Assembly: GCA_029851945.1 (NCBI GenBank)
Contig: JARKUZ010000036.1
Coordinates: forward strand, 33,203-97,202
Direction of reading: 5' to 3'
From: Terrisporobacter sp.
Lineage (GTDB): Bacteria; Bacillota_A; Clostridia; Peptostreptococcales; Peptostreptococcaceae
DNA length: 64,000 nt
The stretch's first letter is position 1. The number at the start of each line of letters is the position of its first letter. Positions 24,669 to 34,422 of this stretch are shown here, piece by piece. A program made the translations under genes and the position numbers. Under the pieces are notes generated by a model, which did not search any database, was not told the origin of the DNA, and saw nothing but the letters and a program-made list of their open reading frames with translations.

Positions 24669-26120
24669 ATGAATAATAAATTTGAAAGTTTAAATTTAAA
24701 TAAAGAAATATTAAAAGCATTATATAATCTAGGCTACAATTCACCATCGAAAGTTCAAAGTGAAGTTATACCAAGGTTATTAAGATATGAAAATATAATA
24801 GTTAAATCAAAAACTGGTAGTGGAAAAACTGCGAGCTTTGCTATACCAATATGTGAAAAAGTAGAAGTGGATAATAACAACCTTCAAGCACTAATAGTTG
24901 TACCCACTAGAGAGTTAGCACTTCAAGTAAAAGAAGAGATATCTAATATAGGTAGGTTGAAGAAAATAAGATGTAGTGCTATATTTGGAAAACAACCTAT
25001 GAAAGATCAAATAAAGGAGTTAAAGCAAAGAGTTCATATTGTAGTAGCAACTCCAGGAAGAATAATTGATCATATAAGTAGGGAGACAATTAACCTTGAA
25101 AGTATAAGATATTTTATAATAGATGAAGCAGATAAAATGCTTAATAAAGGATTTGTAGAAGATATGAAGTTTATCTTTAATAGTATACCTAAAAATAGCA
25201 CTAAAGGACTATTCTCAGCGACTATAGATAAAGATATAAAAGATATTTGCTTAGAGTATATGAAAGATTCAGAAGTGGTAGAGATAAAAAATGAAAATTT
25301 ATTAAATAATAAACAAATATTAGAGCAGATAGTTAAAATAGAGGATAAAGAAAAGTATAATACTTTAAAAGATATAATATATTCTCAAGCTCCAACATCG
25401 ACAATAATATTTTGTAATACAAAAGAAGCTGTTACAAAGCTTTATAAAAATCTCAAAGAAGATAAATTTTTAGTAAGAGAACTTCATGGCGATATGTCTC
25501 AAGACAAAAGAAATTTTACAATAAGAGATTTTAAAAATGGTAAATTTAATATACTAGTAAGTACAGATGTAGCCGGTAGAGGTATACATATAGATGATAT
25601 ATCTTTAGTTATAAATTTTAATGTGCCTAGAGATAAAGAAAATTATATACATAGAATAGGTAGGACAGGAAGACAAAAAAGCTTTGGAAAATCTATAACT
25701 ATGGTAAATCAAAAAGATGAAAAGTATATGGAAGACATAGAACATTATATTGGATATAAAATAGAAGAGCTAGATAACATAAAAAAAGAAGATATTACCT
25801 TAGGAAAAGCTAAGTTTGAAGAAAATAACAAAAAAGTTTTAAAAAATAGAAAAAATAGAAATGAAGAAAAAAAGGTTCACAGTGAAGTAACGAGGCTATA
25901 CCTAAATGCTGGAAAGAAAAAGAAAATAAGAGTTATAGATATTGTTGGGGCTCTTAATAGTATAGAGGGAATAAATAATGAAGATATAGGTGTAATAGAG
26001 GTACAAGATCTTTGTTCTTATGCAGATATATTAAACCATAAAGGTGAAATTATATTAAAGAAATATAAAGAGATCAGCGTAAAAAAGAAGATGGTAAAAA
26101 TAAAAAAAGATAATAGATAA
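24669..26120 (+). CDS. DEAD-box RNA helicase with DbpA-type RNA-binding tail, 483 aa
   Basis: ATP-dependent RNA helicase. Q motif region, Walker A SKTGSGKT (about 46-53), PTRELA, TPGR, DEAD (IDEADKM), SAT, and C-terminal helicase motifs ARG-type VAGRGIHI and HRIGRTGR. After a basic linker, a ~70-residue C-terminal domain (RLYLNAGKKKKIRVIDIVGALNSIEG) matches the DbpA RNA-binding domain, which in DbpA/YxiN targets 23S rRNA helix 92. Role in 50S assembly is therefore likely. AAGGTGG precedes the ATG. The 24401-24668 stretch upstream shows nothing else. Confidence 0.93.
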   Translation: MNNKFESLNLNKEILKALYNLGYNSPSKVQSEVIPRLLRYENIIVKSKTGSGKTASFAIPICEKVEVDNNNLQALIVVPTRELALQVKEEISNIGRLKKIRCSAIFGKQPMKDQIKELKQRVHIVVATPGRIIDHISRETINLESIRYFIIDEADKMLNKGFVEDMKFIFNSIPKNSTKGLFSATIDKDIKDICLEYMKDSEVVEIKNENLLNNKQILEQIVKIEDKEKYNTLKDIIYSQAPTSTIIFCNTKEAVTKLYKNLKEDKFLVRELHGDMSQDKRNFTIRDFKNGKFNILVSTDVAGRGIHIDDISLVINFNVPRDKENYIHRIGRTGRQKSFGKSITMVNQKDEKYMEDIEHYIGYKIEELDNIKKEDITLGKAKFEENNKKVLKNRKNRNEEKKVHSEVTRLYLNAGKKKKIRVIDIVGALNSIEGINNEDIGVIEVQDLCSYADILNHKGEIILKKYKEISVKKKMVKIKKDNR

Positions 26121-26260
26121 AAAACCCCCTTAATTTCTATAATACACCAAAAAAATATATAATAATAGCCTTAAAATGTAATTGTTTTCCTGTTATTATT
26201 TAAATATACAAGATAACTTGTATATACAAAAATGTAGTCCAGATACAGGAGGTACATACT

Positions 26261-26791
26261 ATGAGCGTAAAAATAATTTCAAAGCATGTAAAAGTTACAG
26301 AGGCAATAAGAGAAAAAATTGAAAGTAAGTTTGAAAAGCTAGAAAAATATATTAATGATGATTTTGATGTACATGTTAAAATAGATGTAAAGAGAAAAAA
26401 TCAAAGTATTGAAGCGACAGTATATACTAAACATGGAACTATCGTTAGAGCTGAAGAATGCCAAGAAGATTTATATTCAGCAATAGACTTATTATACGAT
26501 AAGCTTTATAAACAGCTTAGAAAATATAAAACACAAATGATAAGAAGAAATAGAAAAAATGAAAGTATAAGATTTGATAATATAGAGGAATATGAAGAAA
26601 TAGATTTAGATGACGATGTAATAAAAAGAAGAAAGCAATTTAAAATGGACAAACCAATAACTCCAGAAGATGCAATTGTTCAAATGAATTTATTAGGACA
26701 TCAATTCTTTGTATTTAGAAATATAGAAACAAATGAAACAAGTATTGTATATAAAAGACATGATGGATATGGCCTTATAGAACAAGTGTAA
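26261..26791 (+). CDS. hpf: Ribosome hibernation promoting factor, long form, 176 aa
   Basis: N-terminal S30AE/HPF domain (SVKIISKHVKVTEAIREKIESKFEKLEKY) that blocks the 30S decoding site, and the C-terminal dimerisation domain (KPITPEDAIVQMNLLGHQFFVF) of long HPF, which joins ribosomes into 100S dimers in resting cells. AGGAGG site. The 140-base gap upstream has an ATACAAG/CTTGTAT hairpin but is too short for the large raiA RNA found near this gene in some clostridia. Confidence 0.96.
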   Translation: MSVKIISKHVKVTEAIREKIESKFEKLEKYINDDFDVHVKIDVKRKNQSIEATVYTKHGTIVRAEECQEDLYSAIDLLYDKLYKQLRKYKTQMIRRNRKNESIRFDNIEEYEEIDLDDDVIKRRKQFKMDKPITPEDAIVQMNLLGHQFFVFRNIETNETSIVYKRHDGYGLIEQV

Positions 26792-26803
26792 TACCATAAA
26801 CAT

Positions 26804-26850
26804 TTAATAATAAAAAACGTATTGAAATTTTCAATACGTTTTTTATTATT
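26804..26850. terminator. Bidirectional terminator after hpf
   Basis: TAATAATAAAAAACGTATTGAAA pairs in full with its complement through 26850; a very long perfect stem serving both convergent genes. Confidence 0.92.
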
Positions 26851-26884
26851 AAAAAATAGCTTATTATTATTAACATAACTTGAA

Positions 26885-27661
26885 TTATTTAGATTTTAGT
26901 TTTATACATTTTTTTGATATATAAAATATAATAAAACCAGCTAGACAAGTTGCTAAAGCTATAATTATATGTAAATCCACATCATACTCAAATACATAAG
27001 AACAAGCATTATCTAAAGCATGAAATAATATACAAAGCCAAATGCTATTAGTTTCCATGTATATGTAAGTAAGTACAAAAGATGAAGCAATACAACTAAG
27101 AGCAAATGGAATAAAATTAGTATGTTGTTGTGGTGTACCAACTACAAACCATAAAGGTAGATGCCATAAGGACCAAATAATACCTATTATTAGAGAACTT
27201 TTAAAAGGAGAATATTTCTTTAATAATTTAGGAAGTAAAAAACCTCTCCATCCTATTTCCTCTAATCCTCCCCCAAATATCATTATAGGAGTTAACCAAC
27301 TTAAAAATATTAGTGGAGATTTTAGTAAGGCACCATAGCCTCTAAATATTTCAACTACTATATATGGAACGGTCCAAAGTATTAAAGTGGAAATAATAAC
27401 ATATAAATATTCCTTTAGACTTCTGTTTGCATTTACACAGTTCCTTAAAAATCTATCAAATTCATCTTTAGACAAAAACTTTTTAGCGGTAATTAATCCA
27501 GCTAAAGCAGGAGAATACCCTGAAAGTGCATAAAACAACATAAAAATAGGAGAACCATATATTAAAATATTGAGTTGTGTTGTAGATATAGTTACTGTAA
27601 ATCCAATTATACAAAAAAGTATTAGTACTACAAAAAAGTACTTTGTATCTTTTGAAATCAA
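26885..27661 (-). CDS. CPBP family intramembrane metalloprotease, 258 aa
   Basis: Membrane protein with ~7-8 segments and the CPBP (Abi/CAAX protease-like) motifs: EEIGWRGFLLPKL (EExxxR), SLWHLPLW (second His motif) and FHALDNA. Members process prenylated or bacteriocin-related peptides, but many have no known substrate. TTG 27661 is the start, 7-8 bases after CGGAGGCG. Stands alone, convergent with hpf and divergent from the thi operon. Confidence 0.88.
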   Translation of the reverse strand: MISKDTKYFFVVLILFCIIGFTVTISTTQLNILIYGSPIFMLFYALSGYSPALAGLITAKKFLSKDEFDRFLRNCVNANRSLKEYLYVIISTLILWTVPYIVVEIFRGYGALLKSPLIFLSWLTPIMIFGGGLEEIGWRGFLLPKLLKKYSPFKSSLIIGIIWSLWHLPLWFVVGTPQQHTNFIPFALSCIASSFVLTYIYMETNSIWLCILFHALDNACSYVFEYDVDLHIIIALATCLAGFIIFYISKKCIKLKSK

Positions 27662-27839
27662 TTTTTTTCGCCTCCGAATTTTTTATAAGAATTAATTTAT
27701 AGAATAATTCAAAGTATATTGAAATTATTGAATAACTATATAATTATTATACATAAGAAATCTAACTAATTTAATAGGGGAATTAAATAAAATTCGTATA
27801 ATAAATATATATATAGTTTATTTATAAATTAATAATTTG

Positions 27840-27868
27840 TTGATTATGAAAATACATTGTGCTACACT
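27840..27868 (+). promoter_or_regulatory. thi operon promoter
   Basis: TTGATT (27840-27845), 17 bases, TACACT (27863-27868), about 20 bases before the TPP aptamer. Confidence 0.6.
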
Positions 27869-27887
27869 CAACTTGTAAAAATAAATA

Positions 27888-27985
27888 AAAGCTAGGGGAG
27901 CTATGATTGGATAGCTGAGAAGTAAAGCCATAACTTTCAGACTCTAAGAACCTGATTAAGATAATTCTTACGTAGGGAAGCTCGT
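27888..27985 (+). ncRNA. TPP riboswitch (THI element)
   Basis: Core motifs in order: CTAGGGGAGCT, the pyrimidine-sensor CTGAGA, then AGAACCTGATTAAGATAATTCTTACGTAGGGAAGCT (27947-27982), the diphosphate-binding half. Ends AAGCT pair with the opening AGCT as P1. It precedes a terminator and the thiazole operon, so thiamine diphosphate should cut transcription. Confidence 0.95.
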
Positions 27986-28018
27986 ATATTTTAATGTACC
28001 TAGATTTTTAGTTAAATA

Positions 28019-28052
28019 AGGCGCTCTCTATAAAAAGAGAGTGCTTTTTTAA
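28019..28052 (+). terminator. TPP riboswitch terminator
   Basis: GCGCTCTCT pairs with AGAGAGTGC (one G-T pair), then TTTTTT. Confidence 0.88.
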
Positions 28053-28125
28053 TGCTATTAAAGTTAAATTTATATAATTATTTTTATATATTATAAAAGA
28101 TAATCCTTAAAAGGAGGAAATGTAA

Positions 28126-28320
28126 GTGAAGGTAAATGGGAAAGAGTTTGAATTTAAATCAGATATGACAATATCAAAATTATTAGAAGATATTGGAGTA
28201 AAAAAAGATAGAGTAGTAGTAGAGATAAATTTAAACATAATTGAAAATAATCAATACGATAGCTATATAGTAAGAGAAGAAGATGTTATAGAAGTCATAA
28301 GGTTTGTTGGAGGGGGATAA
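28126..28320 (+). CDS. thiS: Sulfur carrier protein ThiS, 64 aa
   Basis: Ubiquitin-fold sulfur carrier for thiazole synthesis. The C-terminus ends FVGGG with the required Gly-Gly that ThiF adenylates and turns into thiocarboxylate. GTG start after AAAGGAGGAAATGTAA. First gene after the TPP riboswitch. Confidence 0.95.
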   Translation: MKVNGKEFEFKSDMTISKLLEDIGVKKDRVVVEINLNIIENNQYDSYIVREEDVIEVIRFVGGG

Positions 28321-28321
28321 G

Positions 28322-29128
28322 ATGCAACTTTTTATAAATGAGCTACTTGTAAATATTTATGAAGATATAGTTACAGTAGATAAAGTTAAAGAAAAATATA
28401 AAAAAGATGCAGATATAATAATACTAAATGGTCATCCAGTAGATGCATATGTAGATTTAGAATTATATGAAAATGATAGAGTTACATTAATAAAAAGGGG
28501 TGAAATTCCAAAATTTGAAGAATTAGAAAATCTTATGGTTAGCAGACATACTCCAAATGTTCACTACAAATTAAAAAATGGAAAAGTAGCAATATTAGGT
28601 ATTGGTGGATTGGGTTCAAATATAGCTATATCTTTAGCTAGAATAGGCGTAGGAACATTAATACTAGCAGACTTTGATATAGTAGAACCATCTAATTTAA
28701 ATAGACAACAATATTTTATAAGTGATATAGGAAAATATAAAACCGAGGCACTTAAAAATAATATAGAAAATATTAATCCATTTATAGAAGTTAAAACTAT
28801 AAACAAAATAATAGATTCAGCAAATATACATGAATTTGGGAACGTAGATATAATAATAGAGGCTTTTGATAATCCAAAGTACAAAGCAGAAATTGCAAAT
28901 AACATTTTAACTAAAATGAGAGATAAATATTTAATATCCTCATCTGGAATGGCAGGATATTATGATTCTAACATAATAAAAACAAGAAAAATTAGAGACA
29001 AATTTTATATATGTGGAGATGAGATAAATGAAGCTAAAGAAGGTGATGGGCTTATGGCACCAAGGGTGGCTATATGTGCTAATCACATGGCTAATTTAGC
29101 AACAAAAATATTGATAGAAGACAAATAA
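28322..29128 (+). CDS. thiF: ThiF family 2 adenylyltransferase with ThiS-like N-terminal domain, 268 aa
   Basis: Adenylates the ThiS C-terminus. E1-type nucleotide-binding motif [21 protein letters not shown] at about 85-105, then [13 protein letters not shown]. The first ~65 residues are a ubiquitin-like region similar to ThiS but without a terminal GlyGly. The two CxxC zinc pairs of E. coli ThiF are absent, as in the clostridial family 2. ATG 28322 follows GGAGGGGGATAAG inside the end of thiS, leaving one base between genes. Confidence 0.9.
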   Translation: MQLFINELLVNIYEDIVTVDKVKEKYKKDADIIILNGHPVDAYVDLELYENDRVTLIKRGEIPKFEELENLMVSRHTPNVHYKLKNGKVAILGIGGLGSNIAISLARIGVGTLILADFDIVEPSNLNRQQYFISDIGKYKTEALKNNIENINPFIEVKTINKIIDSANIHEFGNVDIIIEAFDNPKYKAEIANNILTKMRDKYLISSSGMAGYYDSNIIKTRKIRDKFYICGDEINEAKEGDGLMAPRVAICANHMANLATKILIEDK

Positions 29129-29147
29129 GATTATGTGGGGGATAAAA

Positions 29148-29924
29148 ATGGATAAATTAATATTAAATGGACATGAGTTTAATAGTAGGCTTTTAATAGG
29201 AACGGGAAAATATAGTTCAAATGATATGTTACCAAAAGTAATAGAGTCAAGTAATAGTGAAATAATAACTATGGCGTTAAGAAGAGTAGACTTAGACAAT
29301 ACAGAAGAAAATATACTATCACATATACCTAACAATATGACTATACTTCCTAATACATCAGGAGCGACTAATCATATGGAAGCTGTTAGGATAGCAAGAA
29401 TAGCTAGAAAAATGGGATGCGGAAACTTTATAAAAATAGAAGTAATAAGTGATACAAAATATTTATTACCCGATAATGAAGAAACTATAAAAGCAACTAA
29501 AATACTTGCTGATGAAGGATTTGTAGTTCTTCCATATATGAGTCCAGATCTATATGCAGGGAAAAGATTAATAGAAGCAGGGGCAGCAGCAGTTATGCCA
29601 CTAGGGGCACCAATAGGTTCTAATAGGGGACTTAAAATGAAAGAAATGATAAAAATAATGATAGAAGAATTAGATATATCAATAATAGTAGATGCAGGAA
29701 TTGGAAAACCATCTCAAGCTATGGAAGCTATGGAAATGGGGGCAGCAGCAGTACTTGTAAACACTGCAATAGCTAGTGCAGGCGACCCTATAAAAATGGC
29801 TAATGCTTTTAAATTAGCAGTTGAAGGTGGAAGAGAAGCATACTTGGCTAAAACAGGAAGAGTAAGCAATTTTGCAAATGCATCTTCACCTCTTACTGGA
29901 TTTTTAAGTGAAGTAGGTGTTTAA
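29148..29924 (+). CDS. thiG: Thiazole synthase ThiG, 258 aa
   Basis: Condenses 1-deoxyxylulose 5-phosphate, dehydroglycine and ThiS thiocarboxylate into the thiazole. TIM barrel with [12 protein letters not shown], the Schiff-base Lys region [20 protein letters not shown] and [18 protein letters not shown] before ATG 29148 favours that start over the upstream frame at 29133. Third gene of the operon. Confidence 0.96.
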   Translation: MDKLILNGHEFNSRLLIGTGKYSSNDMLPKVIESSNSEIITMALRRVDLDNTEENILSHIPNNMTILPNTSGATNHMEAVRIARIARKMGCGNFIKIEVISDTKYLLPDNEETIKATKILADEGFVVLPYMSPDLYAGKRLIEAGAAAVMPLGAPIGSNRGLKMKEMIKIMIEELDISIIVDAGIGKPSQAMEAMEMGAAAVLVNTAIASAGDPIKMANAFKLAVEGGREAYLAKTGRVSNFANASSPLTGFLSEVGV

Positions 29925-29925
29925 T

Positions 29926-31029
29926 TTGAGTTTTTATAATGTTATAGAAAAGTATAAAGATATTGATATAGATAAATACCTAGAAAATGTATCAGATTAT
30001 GATGTTTTAAGAAGTTTGGAAAAGGATAATTTAGATGGATATGATTTATTAAATTTATTATCGAAAAAAGCCACTAAATATCTAGAAGAAATGGCACAAA
30101 AAGCTCATGAGATAACTAATAGATATTTTGGAAAGACTATACTTTTGTATACTCCTATGTATATAGCAAATTATTGTGTAAATAAATGTCTATACTGTGG
30201 ATATAATATAGATTCTGGAATAAGTAGAAAAAAGCTAAATATTAATGAAATTGAAATAGAAGGAAATGAAATATCTAAAGAGGGATTTAAACATTTGTTA
30301 CTTTTAACAGGAGAAAGCAAAATTCATTCAGATGTAGAGTATATAGGTGAAGCTGTAGAAGTTCTTAAAAATAAATTTCCATCTATCACAATAGAAGTTT
30401 ATCCAATGGATGAAGAAGAGTATAAATATTTAGTAGATAAAGGAGTTGAAGGGCTTACTGTATACCAAGAAGTCTATGATGAAAATATTTATAAAGAGGT
30501 ACATTTAAAAGGTCCAAAATCAAATTATAAATATAGATTAGACTCACCAGAAAGAGGAATAAAAGGTGGAATGAGGAGTGTATCAATAGGTTCATTGCTA
30601 GGTCTTAATGATTTTAGAAAAGAAACTTTTTTTACATTAATGCATGGAAGATATTTAAGAAAAAAATATCCACATGTAGATGTTTCATACTCAATACCTA
30701 GAATAAGACCATTTAAGGGATGTTATGAAAAAATAGTTGATGTTAAGGATAAAGATTTAGTACAAGCTATGGTTGTTATGAGATTATTTGATAATCAAGG
30801 CGGTATAAACTTATCGACTAGAGAGAGTTTATCACTACGAAGAAACTTAATACCTTTGGGCGTTACAAAATTAAGTGCAGGTGTATCAACAAATGTAGGA
30901 GGACATTCTCAAGATAGTGAAGATACATCTCAATTTAAAATTAGTGATGAGAGTAGTGTTAGTGATATAAAAGACATGTTAAAAGATATTGGATATCAAC
31001 AAATATTTAAAGATTGGGAAAGGTTTTAA
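29926..31029 (+). CDS. thiH: 2-iminoacetate synthase ThiH, 367 aa
   Basis: Radical-SAM tyrosine lyase that supplies dehydroglycine to ThiG under anaerobic conditions. CVNKCLYCGY (CxxxCxxC) binds the cluster. The start is placed at TTG 29926 (MSFYNVIEKY), one base after thiG, with AGGTG upstream; GTG 29917 is an alternative. Its stop overlaps the next start as TAATG. Confidence 0.95.
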   Translation: MSFYNVIEKYKDIDIDKYLENVSDYDVLRSLEKDNLDGYDLLNLLSKKATKYLEEMAQKAHEITNRYFGKTILLYTPMYIANYCVNKCLYCGYNIDSGISRKKLNINEIEIEGNEISKEGFKHLLLLTGESKIHSDVEYIGEAVEVLKNKFPSITIEVYPMDEEEYKYLVDKGVEGLTVYQEVYDENIYKEVHLKGPKSNYKYRLDSPERGIKGGMRSVSIGSLLGLNDFRKETFFTLMHGRYLRKKYPHVDVSYSIPRIRPFKGCYEKIVDVKDKDLVQAMVVMRLFDNQGGINLSTRESLSLRRNLIPLGVTKLSAGVSTNVGGHSQDSEDTSQFKISDESSVSDIKDMLKDIGYQQIFKDWERF

Positions 31030-31670
31030 TGTATCTAATAACGAATAGACATTTATGTAAATATGATAGATATATTGAAGTTATAAAAGAAGCATCTTAT
31101 TTTGGTGTTAAAAATATAATACTAAGAGAAAAAGATTTGAGTAATGATGAGTTAGAGGATTTATATTTTAGGATTAAAAAAAATATAAATAAGGAAACTA
31201 AGTTAATAATAAATAGTAATATAGAAGTATTTAAAAGAGTTGATGCCGATGGTATACATTTGCCATTTGATAAGTTTATAGATATTTATGATGGAAAAAA
31301 TAAAGAAAATACAAGTGAATATATAGATATTAAAAATTTTAATAAATTATTAGGAGTATCAACGCATAGTATAAAAGATATAGTAGAAGTACTAAAAAGA
31401 AATGCAGATTATATATTTTTATCACACATATATGAAACTAAGTGCAAGGAAAATTTAAAACCAAAGGGAATAGAAATGTTAAAAGAAGCTAATTCTTTAC
31501 TTACTAATTCAAATATAAATTTAATTGCATTAGGTGGAATAACACCTAGCAATGTTAAATATATAGTAGATTATTGTGATGATATAGCTGTTATGTCTAC
31601 TATAATGAGTAGTAAAAATATAGAAAAAACAATAAGTGAATATAGATTAAAAGTAAGCGTTTTGAAATGA
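31029..31670 (+). CDS. tenI: TenI-like thiazole tautomerase (ThiE/TenI family), 213 aa
   Basis: TIM-barrel protein of the ThiE/TenI family. The stretch GVSTHSIKDI, HIYETKCKENLKPKG and IALGGITPSN matches TenI, which aromatises the ThiG product, better than ThiE, whose diphosphate-binding TKTK motif is missing. The REKDLS motif is kept. ATG overlaps the thiH stop, so it is translationally coupled and last in the operon. A divergent ThiE cannot be fully excluded. Confidence 0.8.
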   Translation: MYLITNRHLCKYDRYIEVIKEASYFGVKNIILREKDLSNDELEDLYFRIKKNINKETKLIINSNIEVFKRVDADGIHLPFDKFIDIYDGKNKENTSEYIDIKNFNKLLGVSTHSIKDIVEVLKRNADYIFLSHIYETKCKENLKPKGIEMLKEANSLLTNSNINLIALGGITPSNVKYIVDYCDDIAVMSTIMSSKNIEKTISEYRLKVSVLK

Positions 31671-31698
31671 TTTTTGTTATTTTAGACGCTTACTTTTA
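31649..31698. terminator. Bidirectional terminator overlapping both stop codons
   Basis: AAAAGTAAGCG (31650-31660) pairs with CGCTTACTTTT (31687-31697). The stem lies in the last codons of tenI and of the convergent MerR gene. Confidence 0.75.
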
Positions 31699-32500
31699 TT
31701 GAGATTTTTATTACATAATCATCATATCCTTGAACTGCTAAATCATCAAGTATTATATCTTCATAGAAATTACCTTGAACAGATAGATTATTTTCTTCTA
31801 TAAACTTTAAAATTTTATTATAAGTAATGCTAGTGTTATAGTAACTACCTCTATGATATGCAACAATATACAATCCTTTAGTCTTAGTAAAATTAGAATG
31901 TTCTTTATTAGGAAGTTTATTATATATATATTTATAATTTAAGTAATTACCATTAATTATATCACCGTATTCAAGTATTTGACCTAAAAAATGGGGGTAA
32001 GTTATACCTCTATCTTCACAACGACCTATATGAGTAGAGAAAGCCTCATAAATTTCTTTATCTGTAGAACAATTAAAAACTTTTGAAATAAATATGTATT
32101 CTTCTTGTAATGGTAAAATGCTAACTTCATCTGTATAATTATTAATAAAATCTTTGGAGTATTCAATTTTTCTATCGATAAAAAGTTTTATCTGATTTAA
32201 CTTATTTATTTTATTGATTACATTTATACGTTCCTTTTCCAGCAAATTAATTAATTCATTGGGATTTCTCTTACTTAAGTATTTTTTAATTTCTTTTAAA
32301 GGCATACCAATATCCTTTAGCATTGTTATAGCCCCAAAAATTTCTATTTGTTGATAAGAATAATATCTATAATTATTATCTCCTTTTATTTCAGGAGAAA
32401 AAATTCCAACTTGATCATAATGGTAAAGAGTTTGCTTACTAGTTTTACAAAGTCTAGCAAATTCTCCAGTAGTAAAATGTATATTTTTATTAATTTTCAT
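31682..32500 (-). CDS. MerR family regulator with C-terminal effector-binding domain, 272 aa
   Basis: N-terminal MerR HTH (FTTGEFARLCKTSKQTLYHYDQVGI, YRYYSYQQIEIFGAITMLKDIGMPLKEIKKYL), a coiled-coil linker, and a GyrI-like multidrug-binding domain, as in BltR/BmrR. Likely senses an amphiphilic compound and activates a transporter, but none is adjacent. Convergent with the thi operon. Confidence 0.9.
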   Translation of the reverse strand: MKINKNIHFTTGEFARLCKTSKQTLYHYDQVGIFSPEIKGDNNYRYYSYQQIEIFGAITMLKDIGMPLKEIKKYLSKRNPNELINLLEKERINVINKINKLNQIKLFIDRKIEYSKDFINNYTDEVSILPLQEEYIFISKVFNCSTDKEIYEAFSTHIGRCEDRGITYPHFLGQILEYGDIINGNYLNYKYIYNKLPNKEHSNFTKTKGLYIVAYHRGSYYNTSITYNKILKFIEENNLSVQGNFYEDIILDDLAVQGYDDYVIKISIKVSV

Positions 32501-32780
32501 CTAAAACACCCCAGATAATATAATAGCTTAATTATAAATATAACACAAAATGTTTAAAATTAATCTAATTAGCATTGATTTATGATAGTTTTTAATTTAA
32601 AAGTAAATACTATAAAATAGGAATATTTTTATAACGAAAAAAATATGTAAAGTATATGTATAAATGGATATTATTTTAAAAAAAGAATAAAAGTAGATTT
32701 TATTGTAAAAATTATGCTGTATTTGATTTTTTATAATGAACAAACTAATGTTAAATAAATTATAAAAAGGAGTGAAGGTA

Positions 32781-32981
32781 GTGGAAAATAATGATTCTTT
32801 TATTGATGGATTAAAAAATATAGGAAAACAACTACTTTACACAGAAAGTGAGAATACAAATACAGATAGAGAAAATATTACAGAAATTGATAGTAGTGGA
32901 AATAAAAGATGCATAACTAGGGTAGGTGCAGGACCTAGAACTCATAATAGAGTAGATAATTCAAATAACAAATTAAGATAA
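32781..32981 (+). CDS. Hypothetical small protein, 66 aa
   Basis: Not recognised. Polar, Asn/Ser/Thr-rich, with GLKNIGKQLLYTE near the N-terminus and RCITRVGAGPRTHNR near the C-terminus. GTG 32781 lies 8 bases from AAAGGAG and is preferred over GTG 32772. Directly followed by a small membrane protein gene, so the two probably share a transcript. Confidence 0.55.
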   Translation: MENNDSFIDGLKNIGKQLLYTESENTNTDRENITEIDSSGNKRCITRVGAGPRTHNRVDNSNNKLR

Positions 32982-33014
32982 GTCATAAAATTATATAATT
33001 ATGGAGGTAATAAT

Positions 33015-33203
33015 ATGAAAAAAGGATTAATACCAGTAGCTTTAGGAACAGTTGTAACAGCCACAGGTTTGATGCTAGATGCAAAGCAAAATAAAAAAGA
33101 TAGATTCAATAAGGAAGATTATAAAAATATGGCAGGTGCACTTTTAGTGGGAGCAGGAGTTGCTCATATTGCTTTAGGTGGGATAGATATAGCTAAATAT
33201 TAA
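33015..33203 (+). CDS. Small membrane protein, 62 aa
   Basis: Two hydrophobic helices (IPVALGTVVTATGLML and AGALLVGAGVAHIALGGI) joined by a Lys-rich loop, predicting a hairpin in the membrane. ATGGAGG site. No family recognised. Downstream of the 66-aa gene; terminator follows at once. Confidence 0.65.
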   Translation: MKKGLIPVALGTVVTATGLMLDAKQNKKDRFNKEDYKNMAGALLVGAGVAHIALGGIDIAKY

Positions 33204-33239
33204 AATAAGAGGAGATTATCCATTCTCCTCTTATTTTAT
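33202..33239 (+). terminator. Terminator after small membrane protein
   Basis: AAAATAAGAGGAGA pairs with TCTCCTCTTATTTT. Confidence 0.9.
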
Positions 33240-33372
33240 ATTACATATTAAAAAGTCACTACTAATAGGTGTTTGTTATATAAATGAAACAAGTTACTAA
33301 TATATTTAAGAACTTGTTTTTATTTTTGAAAATAAATATTTAAATTAATAATTATTAAAAATTAAAAAAATA

Positions 33373-33401
33373 TTGACAATGATAATAATTATCAATAAAA
33401 T
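33373..33401 (+). promoter_or_regulatory. Promoter with Fur box for siderophore importer
   Basis: TTGACA (33373-33378), 17 bases, TAAAAT (33396-33401). The spacer is AATGATAATAATTATCAAT, a near-perfect Fur box (GATAAT-A-ATTATC core), so iron-loaded Fur would cover the promoter and repress the four-gene operon. Confidence 0.88.
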
Positions 33402-33468
33402 TAAGATAAGTTGAAAATTAATTTCAAAGGATATGTGTTTTCATATAAGGTTTTAGCTAGGAGGAAAG

Positions 33469-34422
33469 ATGAAGAAAAGATACTTAGGAATAATATTGAT
33501 AATATTATCTGCAATATCAGTATTTTTAGGAGTACATAACATAAAGATAGTAGATATATTAACTTTAAATGAAGAACAATTAAATATTTTATTGATAAGC
33601 AGATTGCCTAGATTAATAAGTATATTAGTTGCAGGAATAGGAATGAGTATATGCGGTCTTATAATGCAACAAATAAGTAGAAATAAATTTGTATCTCCGA
33701 CAACAGGAGCTACTATTGATTCAGCTCAATTAGGATTGATATTTGCGATGCTAATTCTACCAAATGCAACTATGGGTAGCAAAATGATAACATCTTTTGC
33801 ATTTGCTCTTGGTGGAACCTTTATTTTCATGAAAATATTAAAAAGCCTAAAGTTTAAAAATGCTGTATTTGTACCGTTAGTTGGTATAATGTTTGGGAAT
33901 ATAATAGGCTCAATGACGACTTTTATAGCATACAAATATGATTTAATGCAAGATATAACTTCTTGGATGCAAGGAAATTTCTCTATGATACTTAAAGGAA
34001 ATTATGAAATATTATACATAACAATACCAATGATAATACTTGCATATATTTATGCAAATAAATTTACTATAGCAGGTATGGGTGAGGATTTTGCAACAAA
34101 TCTAGGGCTTAATTACAATAAGGTTGTGAACTTAGGATTAATTATTGTAGCAATAGTTACGGTATGCGTAGTAATAACAGTAGGAAGTATACCTTTTATA
34201 GGATTAATAGTACCAAATATAGTATCAATTTATAAAGGGGACAATGTAAAAGATAGTATATGGCATACAGGATTATTTGGAGCAATATTTGTATTAACAT
34301 GTGATATATTCTCAAGGATTGTGATATATCCTTATGAAATACCTATAGGATTAACAGTTGGTGTTATAGGAAGTATAGTTTTCCTTTATATGATATTAAG
34401 GAGGAAGTCATATGCAAGTTAG
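33469..34422 (+). CDS. yclN: Siderophore ABC transporter permease, YclN-like, 317 aa
   Basis: FecCD-family permease with ~9 membrane segments. SRLPRLISILVAGIGMSICGLIMQQISRNKFVSPTT (about residues 44-79) is very like B. subtilis YclN, part of the petrobactin/catecholate-type importer. AGGAGG site. First gene of a Fur-box operon; overlaps the next permease by 11 bases. Confidence 0.92.
   Translation: MKKRYLGIILIILSAISVFLGVHNIKIVDILTLNEEQLNILLISRLPRLISILVAGIGMSICGLIMQQISRNKFVSPTTGATIDSAQLGLIFAMLILPNATMGSKMITSFAFALGGTFIFMKILKSLKFKNAVFVPLVGIMFGNIIGSMTTFIAYKYDLMQDITSWMQGNFSMILKGNYEILYITIPMIILAYIYANKFTIAGMGEDFATNLGLNYNKVVNLGLIIVAIVTVCVVITVGSIPFIGLIVPNIVSIYKGDNVKDSIWHTGLFGAIFVLTCDIFSRIVIYPYEIPIGLTVGVIGSIVFLYMILRRKSYAS

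Noticed and set aside
26121..26260. raiA-type structured RNA upstream of hpf
   Set aside because: The gap is only 140 bases and lacks the extended conserved structure of that RNA.
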